Made by a program: the position numbers and the translations under genes. From NCBI GenBank assembly GCA_014607495.2, contig CP053168.1, forward strand, positions 372,001-436,000: a stretch of 64,000 nucleotides of DNA, written 5' to 3'. The notes beneath the pieces are model-generated. The model was not told where the DNA came from and did not search any database. It saw nothing but the letters and a program-made list of their open reading frames with translations. Shown one piece after another: positions 41,001-56,000 of this stretch. Source of the stretch: Carposina sasakii (lineage: Eukaryota; Arthropoda; Insecta; Lepidoptera; Carposinidae). Within the stretch, counting starts at the first letter, position 1, and each line of letters starts with the position of its first letter.

Positions 41001-44000
41001 GACCCTCTTGTCCCTTTACTGACAGTATGCCCGGGAAGAGAAGCGGCTGTAGTAGTATGGATGTATGATTGTTATATTTTATGTCATATGGTCAATTTTT
41101 CCACATATTAGACACTTGTGTTTTCGAGATTATTTGAAACTCAAACATAATGTGTAGGTAGTTTAAAAATTTAAATGGGCCATTTCAATTCTGTTTCCGA
41201 TCAAATAATAGTTCTTTAAAAATAATTTTAAACCTTTAGAGATATAAAAAATTCATTGAATATATTTTTATAGCTAGAAATAAATACCTACAGTGAAATA
41301 CGCCACCAACGACGTCAATATAGCTAATAAGGTTCCGTTCCTAGATGCGGAACTCTAAAGGACGAGAAATATTTCTTAACGAGAACGGTAAATATCAGAC
41401 AGATTGGCTTAATCCCTGAAACAAGAGCATAGAGGAGAAACCTCGATATATTGTATTCCCAAAATGGGGTAGCTAGAACTGCAGAATCATTGGTGAGATC
41501 CCACAACCACGTCAGCGGGGAGGATGTTAATAATGACAAGTCGTAAGCTTATCACGTTATAGAATGCCTGAGTCCTGAGTTGAGAATGTCCGACTCTTGC
41601 ATCATACGCGGACAGGTAAATACAATGTATTGTAATTTTTCCTCTTCTTCCATTCATCCCTACTACCAGTCATCTCGTTAGTCACTCGTACAAGATCCTC
41701 TCTCACACGTTCTATGCATGAACTTGTAAAGAACTATTATTCTTTATACGTTCATGGTTCTATGTAACACTTTTAAGGTCTACCTCTTTCTCTATAACCA
41801 TCCACTTAAATGCCCAAGCCCAACACTCCCTGTAAATATGCAACCGTTTTGAGTCACGTTGAGTGCCCCTGACGTTAGGCCATCTCCTCTATGCCTTTTA
41901 TCCGTAACTTTATTTCCTTTGATATTTGTTGAAAAACATCGCTAACTGAAGAAGTTTTTTCAATTTCGCCTCCGTTTTGAATTTATGTCGAATTCTTGCT
42001 CGTTGCAACAAACTCATATTTAGGTTTTCTTGTATTGCAACTTGGTTCACCAGCTGCATTATTTCTTACCAGCTTTACTGGTAATCACTATGTTTGACAT
42101 AATTACGAAACATACCAACATAGTGTAATTACTCATACTAATGACCCTACCCCACCTGCGTTGCGGTTTTTGCAGAAAAAAACACAACTTGTCGAAATTT
42201 TTCCGGGATAAAAATATTCCAGGGATAGAAAGTAGTCTATTTCTTTTCTTAGACTCTAGACTACCTGTTTACCAAATTTCATTTCAATTGCATCAGTAGT
42301 TTTGGCGTGAACGCTAGACATACAGACAGATTTCGCATTTATAATATTAGAAACGGTTTAATATTTTAATGAGTGAACTGTTAACAAAATGCAGTGCAAA
42401 GTTACTTTGAAATAAAGAAATTATTAGACAGATTCATTTTAGCAAGGCAGGAAGTAGAGTAAATATGTTAAAAATATACCTATATACAGGATGTAACAGA
42501 ATGGGTATAAATAGCCTACTATAGAGAACCTATTTCCAAAATTTGAGACTCGAAATCACATTTTTATTTTTCAAGTTTGTGTGAAAATTCCTGAGATATT
42601 TAAAAATTCTCCATACTATCGGGAAAAATAAACATGTGATTTCGGATCTAAAATTTTGTGGATAGATTCTCTATAGTGGGCTATTTACATAGCTTTTCGC
42701 TTAACATACCCTTTTTGTTACACTCTGTATAAAAGTATGATAGTACTTATTATCAAGTAAGTGATCGTGATACACATAATATGCGTCATTTCGTATTCCA
42801 GGAAAATATCTCGTTGCCGGAAAAATTATTATCCATCTGTAGTTTCCTGTTGCGGGTATTAGATAGTAATTTAATATACATAATATACGTTGAAGATGGA
42901 AACAGAAGGTTCTAGTAAGGAAATGACTCACACAATTTATTACGAAGCAAAGCCGTAAAATTGATTTTTATTTATTCAAATGTTTATCCTTCTTTAACTT
43001 TAACACTTTTCTTGAATTGTACGAAGATTGGATTTTAGCTTAGTGTTACTCAAATTACTTGGAAAATTATTATACCATACGAACAAAATTCGTTAAATTT
43101 TCGCTTTCGTTGTATTTTGCAGAAAACGTGTTTGATCCAGTAATATCTAATTTGCAAGGTTAGCTTGAAAAACAGAATACCGTTATCAAAATGGAGTAAA
43201 AACCCGGCTATCTCCGCCTAAAGAAGTTAGAGAATTTGCATGAGAAAGACGGACAAAAAATAATGGAATTATACTTAGATAAGGGGAACCTAAATAATAA
43301 AACTCGAGAGGTTTTTTTGGAGAATGCGGAAAACACTATTGTTAGCGAATATAATACGGGAATTCTATTCAAATTGAAGGACGAACGTGTACCATTTTAG
43401 CTTTTGGCTAAGAACGAGTATAGAAGTATTGTGTGGGCTTATTAGTAATTACATTTCGTACGTTTCATTCTTTGATATATTTTTAACACATATAGTACTT
43501 TTATTGTACTGGCAACTTCGCACAATTTCAGAGTGGGTAATTCGAAAACAGAACTACCCTACAACCTACGACACTATTCCTAGTCTACCGATAATTTGCT
43601 CCATTATTTTTTTGTGCGCGGCAACGAGCACATGTTTTCAATTCTAGTATTATAGTTTAGTTTATTCTATTTTTCAAATTTATTATCAGAGTATTAAGAA
43701 CATGCCTAAACGCAAAGCTTCTAGTGAAATTAACTATTACTTAAATAAAATTAAGAAATTAAAAGAAAGCCAAAACAAGAAGCGAACTAGAGTGATTCTT
43801 TATTCGTAATCGTCAGATTGTGAGGAAAATGAAGGTAAGAAAATATAATGATCTCTTATTAAATATTCTTGTACACGAGTCAAAATGTTCTAAGACAAGT
43901 TCTGTATAATTTTTTGTGAACTAAAATAAGCATCTTTAAGTTAACCTGGAGGATATCACAATGAGGGTATCACGAAGGTTTAACATGATGCATAAAAATT

Positions 44001-47000
44001 AACCGGGAGGTTGACTGCGGGTCAACACGACGGTATTCAGAATAAGCATCTTTAAGTTAACCTGGAGGATATCACAATGAGGGTATCACGAAGGTTTAAC
44101 ATGATGCATAAAATTAACCGGGAGGTTGACTGCGGGTCAACACGACGGTATTCAGAATAAGCATCTTTAAGTTAACCTGGAGGATATCACAATGAGGGTA
44201 TCACGAAGGTTTAACATGATGCATAAAATTAACCGGGAGGTTGACTGCGGGTCAACATGACGGTATTCAGAATAAGCATCTTTAAGTTAACCTGGAGGAT
44301 ATCACAATGAGGGTATCACGAAGGTTTAACATGATGCAAAAAATTAACCGGGAGGTTGACTGCGGGTCAACACGACGGTATTCAGAATATAGTGTGTATA
44401 GTCAGATATTCAATGATATATAAAATAAAATTCACATATAATTGTTCTAGACGGAACCGCACAAGATGATGTAATTCAATACACCTCAGCAACAGAGTCC
44501 CAAGAGAAACTGGAAAATACTCCGGTAGAAGTTAATATAACCCCGGAAGCTCAAAACGAGACACCTGACCTCGACCCGGAGCTTTTATTAGCGTTGGGTG
44601 ATACAACGGACGAGCAACCGATGTTTGGTGAAAAAATTCACCACACTCTGGCACAACGCTGGTTGCCTATATTAGCGAAGGGACTAAATAAAGACCCAAA
44701 GGAAAAATTGCTTAAAAATTCCAGGTACCTGAAAATTGTCAATTACTAAAAGCACCGACATTAAACGCCGAAATAAAAGCTGCTGTATCTGATATCACTA
44801 AAAATCGCGATAAAAATATTCAGTTAAAGCAAGACCAATTAGGGCTTGGAATAACAGCAATTAATAAAGCCATTACATTACTCCTCCTTGGAGATGACAA
44901 GATAAAAGCAATAGAGGTACTGTCGGATAGCTGCAGGATCTTGACTGACGTACATTACATAGAAACAGAGCTCAGAACAAAACTTATAACACCTTGCCTC
45001 GATAAATCCTTTACGCCATTAATCAAAGATCATGAACGAGACAGCACGCTCTTTGGTGATAAACTATCGGAGACCATAAAAGCCTCAAAGGCTATTTCCA
45101 GACAAGGTCTACAAATTAAGAAACCGACACATAAGACAGCACCTGCACATACAAATGGCCCATCCACTTCAAGATCTCGCCTTCCGGGTAACGAGATTCG
45201 CCCCCTTCGTTACACATTAGGGAACAGGGGGGGGCGCGGAGGCTTTCCACGAACAACGACATCATACAGACGCGGAGCCACATCGACGACGACACTGACA
45301 CGATCTCGTGCCTACTCGAACCAAAGCAGTCAGCAGCGAGCCTACACGCGACATTAGATAAACAGGTACATGCGGGTCGCCTGCAATATTTTTATGATAA
45401 CTGGATGAAAATCACTAATAATAAATTAGTTCTTTCCTGGATAAAAAATGGCTACAAAATACCTTTTTCGAAAAAAGTTTACCAAAATAGTGTACCCTAT
45501 AGTAATAATTTTACCACAGCAGAAATGCGTGATATGTCTAAGGCAATTAACAATTTATTAGACTTAGGTGCAATATACAAGTGTGAGCCACAGACAGATC
45601 AATTTATCTCTAAAATATTTTTAGCTCCTAAAGCCAACGGCGGCAAAAGATTTATATCTGTTATATACCTAGACGATCTTTTATGCATCGGCCACACACA
45701 TTCTGAATGTCTATATAATGTAACGGAAACAGTGGCACTACTTGAAAGCTTAGGATTTGTTATAAATTATGAAAAAAGTTCGTTACGACCTTTACAACAG
45801 ACAAAGTTTCTGGGCTTTATTTATAACACTCTTGACATGACATTATCATTACCTATGGATAAAAGATTATATATACTAAAAATAGTTAAGAAATTTCAAT
45901 CCTTACCATTATGCACTATAAAAGATCTTGCTTGTCTCATTGGTACCCTTACTGCAGCATGCCCAGCAGTTAAATACGGCTGGGTTTACACTAAACGTCT
46001 CGAACAAATTAAATACTTAGCATTACAAATATATAAAACATACGAAGCTAAATTTCGTCCTTCATCTATAATATTGCCTGACCTAGAATGGTGGTCAAAA
46101 AATATTTTATCGACATCAACCCCATTAAAATCGAGTAGTTTTGAACTAGAGATCTTTACAGATGCATCCAGGTCTGGCTGGGGTGCATTTTGTAAAAATC
46201 AAAGAATAAATGGGAAATGGAAAGCTAGTGAAATAAATTTTCATATTAATTTTCTAGAGTTGCTTGCAGTATTTTTTGGACTCAAATGCTTTGCACGTAA
46301 TATCCGAAACTGTTCTATTTTATTACGTATTGACAACACTACAGCGTTGAGTTACGTTAATCGCATGGGTGGCATAAAGTATCCTCATCTAAATGATTTA
46401 GCGCGAGAAATTTGTCAATGGTGCTAGAAGCGAAATATATGGTTATCTGCTTCTTATATTAAAAGTAAAGACAATAGAGAAGCTGATGAAGAGTCCCGAA
46501 AGGTTAATACGGACATTGAGTGGACATTAACAGATGAAGTATTTAATATACTAGTAACGGATTTAGGTAAGCCAGATATCGATTTATTCGCTTCTCGCAC
46601 TAATGCCAAATGCCAAAGATATGTGTCGTGGAAGGCAGATCCAGATGCAGTTGCTGTGGATGCCTTCACTATCTCGTGGAAGGGCGTATACTTTTACGCT
46701 TTTTCCACCATTCCCACTCGTATTAAAGGTCTTGGAAAAAATTATATTGGACAAGGCTGAAGGCATTCTAATATTTCCATACTGGCCTTCCCAGCCGTGG
46801 TTCCCACTGTTACAAATAATGGTTACATCCGATATTAGTTTTATAAATCCTGGGTGCAGCCAAACTCTCAGGGACGCGTTCCTGAAACGAGGTGTCCCTA
46901 TCGAATCATTGGACCTTATGATGGCTTCTTTGTCGAAAAATACTTTGCAACAATATGGTGTCTCCTACAAGTATTGGTGGCAGTACTGCACTGAGGCAAA

Positions 47001-50000
47001 TATAGATCCATACACATGTTCCGTTCCAAGAATGTTGACTTTTTTGACAAAACTGTTTAATAAAGGTGCGGCTTATGGCACCTTGAATAGTCATCGTTCG
47101 GCTCTAAGTTTGCTTTTCGGAGATGAGTCAGGATCTCATGACCAAATTAAAAGACTATTGAAAGGTATATATAAATTAAGGCCCAATATTCCAAAATACG
47201 CATCCACATGGGACCCTCATACAGTTTTGCAATATATTACCTCATGGGGCCCTAATAAGGATTTAACTCTGCCAAAAATTTCTAAGAAACTCGTAATATT
47301 GCTGGCCTTATGTACTGCGCATAGAGCACAGACACTTTCTCTCATTAAAGCTAATAATATCCATATCAGCCTGAACGGTATAAAAATTGTAATTTCAGAC
47401 ATTATAAAAACATCAGCAGCTGGGCGCGACCAGCCAATTCTGTTCTTGCCTTATTTTACAGAAAATATCAATATATGTCCTGCTACAGTTTTGCAAGATT
47501 ATTTGTTAGTTACAAATGATTTAAGACCGAACACAGTCGAAAATCTCATAATAACGTCTAGAAGACCATATAAGTCTGTTAGCACCCAAACCATTAGCCG
47601 ATGGATTAAGGAGATCCTGGCGGAAGCCGGGGTAAATGTGACAGCATGGAGTTCTCATAGCACACGACACGCTGCCACATCTACAGCGCGAGCGCAGGGT
47701 GTCTCATTAGACGTTATTAGGAGAACTGCTGGCTGGTCGCAGGCCTCAGAAACATTTGGTAAATTCTATAACCGTCCAGTGACTGATGATGCTCACTTTG
47801 CAAGATCAGTCTTTCTGTCCAATCAATCATCATAAATTTAAAATAATTTATAAGCAGATTTATCACTTGTAAATTAATATAATTTAAAAAGTTATATTTA
47901 TGTTATAAATAAAAATTTGTAAAAATGTAGTGTTCTTTTTTCCCATAATTACAATAATAATTAGGTATACAACTCATTAACCAGGATGCTTACAAAATTT
48001 TCACCTCTAAACATCTACATGTGTTAAAAATATATCAAAGAATGAAACGTACGAAATGTAATTGGTGATTAAACGAACTTACCTGTAAGTGAAGTTCTAT
48101 CACAATTATATGAGTACGTTTCATTCGAAGATATAAGATAAAACCCTCCCTTCCCAGATCCCTTAAAACTAAGAAAATTTTGTGATGCTCTAAAGAATGA
48201 AGCAAATTATCGGTAGACTAGGAATAGTGTCGTAGGTTGTAGGGTAGTTCTGTTTTCGAATTACCCACTCTGAAATTGTGCGAAGTTGCCAGTACAATAA
48301 AAGTACTACATGTGTTAAAAATATATCTTCGAATGAAACGTACTCATATAATTGTGATAGAACTTCACTTACAGGTAAGTTCGTTTAATCACCAATTATA
48401 AGCTGAATTGGCTTCTAATAAAAAATATGAGTGGATATTGGGATTAGCCACTTGTGTTGGAAGTTGGTTATTTATTTTATTTATTTATTATTCTTTAAAC
48501 ATTCCAAAACTTAAAATTAGGTACAACGTCCCACAAAACTGCTTGCGTCGTCTAACTGTGGGATCCGTGATTAATGTTAAGTAGGTACTATGTGTGTACA
48601 AATAGTTATGTACTAGGACGTAGACTTTAAACTTGTACCTATATTTCCTATTCTTGTAGGAATATCGGGAAATAATTCGTGATATTCCCCTATACTACCC
48701 AAGGTACATGTTTCATGCTTTATCTTGGCGCAGTCGATAGTCCTTTTTCCTGAGCCAAAGGATTAAGAATAGTTTTATTTACACATTTAGTTTGCAAACG
48801 GTTTATTGTCAGTGTTATAAAAAAATGTGGTTTAGAATAGTCAAAAACTTTTCATGATTTTCCCAAATGACACTGAAAATCTTACTCAGAATCATAGTTT
48901 AAGGTTTTGTCACAATGTCGATAGCGAAACACTATCTATCTATACTTATTTATACATATAATCACGCCATTATCCCTTACGGGGTAGGCAGAACACCAAG
49001 AGCCGATAGGACCACATGGTGCCACTTCTGACCAATTTTAAGGGTATAGTTGAGATTTACAAGTTCGGTTAGTAGTGACAGGTGGTCAGCCCATCGCCTA
49101 CAAAATACCAAGACCCTCTTGTCCCTGTACTGACTTGTGCAGTATGCCTGGAAAGAGAAGCAGCTGTAGCATTATACTTTTTTTTTACTCCCAGAGCAGC
49201 ATATAAGAAATCTATCTATCTATACTTATAATAATAAAAGTGGGATCTAAAGTATGCAAATATTTATATTCATTTTTAAGTGAACGGTTTTTAACAGTAA
49301 AGGATTTTTACGGTAATAATGTCATTACTAGAATGACACACAGAGGTCTTGCACAGGGAGACCCCATTTCTCCTTTACTATTTAATATAGTTACTCACAA
49401 GATTGTTCAGCAAATTAGTAATGTAATGATATCCCAATATGCAGACGACTTTGTTTTATATTACAGTAATAAAGATATATCTGTTTGTGAACGGAACATC
49501 CAAACCGGATTAGATTATATGATTACAGCTTTGAGAGATATTGGCCTTGAACTCTCAACTACAAAATCCCAATTCTGTTTATTTAGCAAAGGGCATAGGA
49601 TAATTTTACCTCGTTTACATATAAATGAAAATTCTTTGTCATCATCGGATTGCATTAAATATCTAGGGATGTGGTTAGATAAAAGTCTTAGATGGAGAAA
49701 ACACATAGGTGAACTTATTGAAAGATGTTCAAAATACTTAAACTTATTTAAGGTTCTAGTCGGGCCTACCTGGGGCGTTCATCAAAAACATATGAGAAGG
49801 TTATACATAGCATTAATTAGAAGTAGACTTGAGTATGGATGTATACTGTATGATACTAGTGCTAATTGTCATAAAATTAAATTAGATAGATTGCAAAATC
49901 AGGCTATGAGAATTATTGGTGGATTTATCAAAAGTTCTCCAATTCATGTTATGGAGAGTGAATTATCTTTGTCTCCTTTATTTATAAGAAGAGAATATTT

Positions 50001-53000
50001 AGCATATAAGTATACTCTAAAGGCGCAGTCGTGGTCAAATAATGCAACAATAGATCTACTCAATAAGTTGAGTAACCTTTGTCTCACTAGATATTGGAAC
50101 AATAAAAATAAACCCCTGTTAGTTAAGACATTCAATGAGACCAAAAATTATAAGCTTCACTCATCACATAGTTTACAAATGTTTACATTAGATGTTTGGG
50201 TCTCATACATTAATATTAAAAATATTATCCAAACTAAGTTAGAGTGTATAAAGGGTACTAATAATATGTATGAAACAAATTCACTTAAATCTGATGTAAT
50301 TGAGGAACTGCACACCAAGTACTATGCATACCATAAGATATATACAGATGGTTCAAAAAATACGGTCGGTATAGGGGCAGCTTATTTTGATCCACATGAG
50401 CGCTCTGGAGGTTGTTTCAGTGTTAGTGCTGATGTTTCAGTTATGTCTGCGGAACTCATTGCAATGTCACAGGCTCTATCCTATATTTCCAGTAATAATT
50501 GGCCTAATGTAGTTATTTTTTCAGATTGCAAAAGTGCTATCGATCACGTGGCTCGGTGCGCCTCTGGTCATAGAGGTGTACCGATAGTCTATAGAATTTT
50601 AGAGGAAATCATCATGCTACAGAATAAGGGTATTTCTGTGAGGTTTCAATGGGTTCCAGCACATATAGGCTTGAGTGGCAACGAGGTGGCTGATAGGTTA
50701 GCTAAATCTGGCATATCACAAGGTAATGTAATTACTTATGAACCCGATTTCTCGGAAGTGCTCACTAAATTCAAAAAAAATAACTATCACAATTGGAAAC
50801 ATTTTTATAATGAAAGATCCCGAGATAAAGGTATATGGTATAGGACAATACAACCACAACCACCTCGTATCCCTTGGTTCAATAACGTTAAATTAAGTAG
50901 AAAATATGTAAAATTGATAATGAGGCTCCGTTCTGGACACATTCCATCAAATAAATTTGCATATCTCATGAAAAAATCGGATACACCTAATTGTGATACA
51001 TGTGATAAAATAGAGGATGTGCAACATTTGTTGGTTGAATGTATCAAAAACCAAAGTGAGAGAGAATTATTGATGAGGGAGTTTAAGATAAATTTGTTCG
51101 ATGTAGGAATCATGCAAACTATTCTCTCTGAGCCGATTTCTACTTGTGCTATTATGTTATGCAAGCTAATCACAGTCCTGCATCAGTAGGTTAATAATAG
51201 TATGTTTATCCTGTTTATAAAATAAGGTGATACAATGGGGTTGACATACCCTCGTGGGTAAAAACCCCCTTTAAAAAAAAAATTGAATAAAAAAAAAAAT
51301 ACTTATAATAATCAGAATTTAACAAAAAGTAAAAGAGGAACTAAATAGGTTTTTTATTATGTAAAAGTCTACGTTATTTATTAATACGTTTGTACATTTA
51401 AAAAAAATGAGATCTGAACAATCTCGATATTATCTATTACCCATATCCGTCAGAATTTTTATATAAAATAAAGGTTGGTGTGTTAAAAAGAACATTTATT
51501 CTCTCTTATACGGTGGCCTTTGTCGCAATTTCTCATGGAATTTTCTCCCGGTATAAATCTTGGTTTATACCTCTAAAAATATAAATTTCACTTAAAGTTT
51601 GTTTAGAATTTTGCAGTAAACAAATACGCGTTGTAGTCAACTTTAACGCTGGTTTTTAGATGAAGAAATCGAGTTTTTTTAATGAGTGAAGTTAGCAAGC
51701 TTAAAATAAAATAACTTGGTTGGTGTTCATTAATTTATTAATACTATTATTTAATTCGTAATCTTTGGTGTCAACGCAACGCAATATTAGTTTATTTCGA
51801 AAGTCATAAGAAAGTTGGATATATTTTATTTGGGCCGACGCCAATACTTAATGAGAATAACTAAATTGGTAGACAAGATACTGCACAAATAATAGCAGTA
51901 GTAAAATAGGTCGCGAGTGGAATAACATTTTCCAAAACATCCAAAAATGTAGGTGCTTATATATGTATCGAGCTCCACAATTGGATCACAATATTTTAAC
52001 ATCAACATTAATAAAAGCCATTTGTTGGTCATAGTATAAGACAAAAAGTAGTCTCATAGTCATACCCCAATAATAGCCGTATTTATAGATGTGTAGCATA
52101 GATTTTCAAAAAATATACATAGATAATATAAATATATGCGCCGCGTGGTGCCGGCAGAGTAGAATTTGTACCACCCCATGTCTGCCCGTGGGTATCGTAC
52201 GTGGCGATTAAGGGTTTCCGGTGAGGTGGGCAGCAGCGCCTCCCGTGTTGACAACATAGTCCAAAATACAAACTGTGGTCACCAACCCGCCTGCCCAGCG
52301 TGGTGACTATGGGCAAATACCCCCCATGGCAGTCTTGTGGCGTGCTCTGGGGGAGGCCTACGTCCAGCAGTGGACTGCAATAGGCTGATGATGATGATGA
52401 TGATCCCTTACGGGGTAGGCAGAGCACCACGGGCCGATAGAACCACATGGTGCCACTTCTGACCAATTTTGAGGGTATAGTTGAGATGTACAAGTTCGGT
52501 TAGTAGTGAAAGGCGGTCAGCCCATCGCCTACAAAACACCAAGACCTTCTTGTCCCTCTACTGACTTGTACAGTATGCCCGGGAAGAGAAGCAGCTGTAG
52601 TGTTATACGTTTTTTTTCCAGAGCAGCATAGAAGTAAAATAAAACACATACGAAAATTTAGGGCTACTCAACCTACATCCCTATTTATAGAGAAATAATT
52701 GCCTATTGCTAAGTAAGGCCACACTACGGTTTTTTTCCCGTAAGCGGTAAACCGCGAAACCGCACAACCGCTCGAGACGCACTCACTATGAATAAAAACC
52801 GCGAATACAAGTTTTATGGACTACAAATTTTTGCGCGGTTTTTACCCGCTAGCCATGTAACAAAAGCAGTTTTAAAATCAGTCGCGGAAAAAACCGTTAG
52901 AGCGGCCACTTCCATTAGTTTCCTTCACTCATAAAATCAAGCCGTTAAAAACTCCTATTTCCCCCCTAAGCCCTAATTCTTAATTACGAGTATGTCATTA

Positions 53001-56000
53001 TTTGACATTGGAGTTCTTGGTCCATGGCTTATGGCAGAGTTCTTTAAAAATAATGTACGTAACTACTATGGTCTACTCAGAGATTTTTCTCCGACAATAA
53101 AATTTTTAGAGGTAAGTACAAAATTCGAAATAATCTACTATTATCTTAATCAATGTCAAAAGTTTTATAAATCCGATCAAAATATCAGGGGGGTTGGAGG
53201 GGCGCGCCGGGGGTTTGAGAAATGTGAGCTGCCCTGTAACGGAAATGTAATTTGTAACACTAATAGTTCGTGTATTTCGATTTTACTCACCTTCTGTATT
53301 TCCGCTTCTTTGTTTGATTTTAGGGTTCCGTAGAAGATATTATAATATGTAATAATTTTATTTTTATTTTTAGAGTTGTTATTTTATTTATTGACATACA
53401 TATCGCACTAATAATACAATAGTGTTGTAACTCAAAATGGAACTTTTTCCAGAATCAACGAAAAACTGATTATTCACTTTCTGTTATTGATTATAAAAAA
53501 TTTAATACTTGATGTGTTTTATTAGTAAAATTAAAGTAATCATCCATTTACCAATCATTTTAAAAAGTACAGGCAATGATATTATTTAAGTTTTTTGAGT
53601 TAAGACTGTATATTCCCGAAAAAAGTTTTCAAAATAAGATATTATTTTTAGTTGTGTCGTTATTTTTGAATTATTTTGAGTTACTATAATTTGAATTTGT
53701 CTTTTTTCCTGCGGGTCTAAGTACCTTTTTGGAGTTACAACAATTTTGAAAACTTGTTTCGGAATTTTATTTACGTTTATTATCACAACTCTTTTAAGAT
53801 TTAGGTTAGGATATTAATAAATAAAATCAGGTAATGAATCAGTGTATTTATTGAAAAAGAGATAATTAAAATCTTATTTTGTACTTAACGTAACATTTTG
53901 TAACATAACATAACATTTTGTGTTTTGGGAAATAAAAAACAAATCAAAATAAACCCTCCAAAAGAAAAACATGTTTGAGTTATTAATGTTTTGGGAAATA
54001 AAAAACAAATCAAAATAAACCCTCCAAAAGAAAAACATGTTTGAGTTATTAATGTTATTATACCTACTTAATAACAGTTGCATGCACAAAAAAGGACATA
54101 AAAGGTATCAAGCTAAAAATATGCCTCTACCCACATACATACGTATATTTAAACTATGTGAATAAAACATTTTCCCTTTCCTCTCCTTCCCTCTCCTGAT
54201 TGGTACATTTTGTCGCCATATCAACAAGTAATCGCCCACGAATCCCCCGATGCATACTGATTCTACAAATAAAACAAATACTACCTAGTTAGTAAAATAT
54301 CTACAATGCACGCATGTCACGTAGAGTGTATCATCTCTAAATTATCAAAATAACATAATTAGTAAGTGTCTTTCTAATTTGGCTGTAACATATTCAAATT
54401 CGTCGATATAAATACTGTAAATAACAATAAGACAATTCTTTGAATACTAACAAAATTAAAAAAAAAACCGGCAAATCGGCATTATTCAACAAAACTGTAT
54501 CAAGTCTAAAATTGCTAATTTAATCAATAATAATGTCGTAATTAGAAATATTTTTTAAAATCGCGCTTGTGTAAATCATTAATACTGTAGTAACTAGAAA
54601 TATACCAATTTCATTTTAGGTTACAAATCAACAATAATGTATTAATTCAATATAAAACTATAAATTTTACATACCTGATTCACCAATAATGTTGCAATGC
54701 GAATTAATGCGTCGATGAAGCGATGCTGAGCGTCCTTCCCCGTTCAGTGTTGGTCGCAACTAAAGATGACGCAATATTGCGCGGGAGGGGTTATGACAGT
54801 CGGTTAATCATCAACAATGTCTTGTAGCGCCATCTCTTACTTGTTTTTAGCATTACTATAACGACGGTTTTATTGACTTGTAGGAAATGAAATTTTACGT
54901 TTGTATATGGTGTTATGTCAAATTCGATGTATTTTGAGTTACAACACTATTGTATTATTAGTGCGATATATACATAGAAACGACTGTATTCTCGAAATGG
55001 GTTAGTTAGAACTGCACAATCAAAGGAAATCTCTCGGCCACGTTTAGTATAGGGGAGCCAGGTATGTAATATCTAATTTGCCAATTAATACAAAGCTGCT
55101 GCTCATTAATACATATGCTTAAGCAAATTAAATCTCTCTGTAAGGAGCTTATCATTGAAAATATTTTGATTTTATGGAAAATCTTCGGAAATTCTGTCTA
55201 TCCTTTCAAATGGCATAAGATAAAATACCTTATTACCTATAATATTTTAATTTATATGTTGGCGTGTCTTAATAAATATAAATAAATAAATGGAAATATT
55301 ACCAAAAGAAGTAAATCTCTAGGTAACACAATTAATTATTTTGTTATTGTTCAATATATTACTAATATTTATATAGCAAGTCAATCCTGGACTTATCTAA
55401 AAATAAATAATTTTCGGTTAATTATTATAGTATTTTCTCTTCATGTACTATCTATCTTCCATGTGGTACCTATCCTCCACCGTTATAACTGTAGTCGACA
55501 GCAACTAGCAATATAGTTGACAGCTAGTTGCTCACGACACTCGAAACCGCTCGTTAGGAACCCAACGGGGACAGACTGTTAAGCGTTGTAAGCATTATGT
55601 GAATATTGCATACGCTAGTGTTGCATATATAAATGCATATAGACTCGAAATCACATGTTCATTTTTCAAGATTGTATGAACGAACGTGATGGATGGTCTT
55701 TGGTATGAACATTTTATTTTCTTCATTTTATCTCGAAAAGTAAAAATGTGATTTCGAGCCTCAAATTTAGAGAATAGGTTCTATATTAGTATTATTTTCG
55801 TTACATCCTGAATAATAAAATTACTATACAAAATATAGGTATAATAAACTACTCTTCTTCTTCGACAAAAACATTAACAGAAATATTCAGTTTTAATTAA
55901 TGTTTAGCTAAATTAAAGGTTACCTTTAAGAGTATATCATCACTTGCCTAAAATATTTCAAAAGCATCTAAACATACGATAGAGCAACCGGCCAAGTGCA

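Larger units (their letters stand above)
43447..48397 (+). mobile_element. DIRS-like tyrosine-recombinase retroelement, damaged
   Basis: About 4.95 kb with the full DIRS layout. Inverted terminal repeats lie at 43447-43600 and 48193-48397. An internal complementary region (48009-48133) matches the joined left and right ends. The genes run gag, RT/RNase H, tyrosine recombinase, and there are no long terminal direct repeats. DIRS elements replicate through an RNA intermediate and integrate with a recombinase rather than an integrase (family knowledge). This copy is non-autonomous: its gag has a stop and a frameshift, the RT centre is deleted, and the RNase H part has a stop and a frameshift. 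The recombinase frame is open. It lies in intron 2 of the sidestep-like gene, opposite to transcription. Confidence 0.93.

Noticed and set aside
43925..44385. Regularly spaced repeats, CRISPR-like at first glance
   Set aside because: The 115-bp units are contiguous with no unique spacers, and the DNA is a eukaryotic retroelement.
53586..53786. Transposase candidate inside the 1.57-kb TIR element
   Set aside because: 66 low-complexity codons with no DDE/D motif; the interior shows no other long frame.
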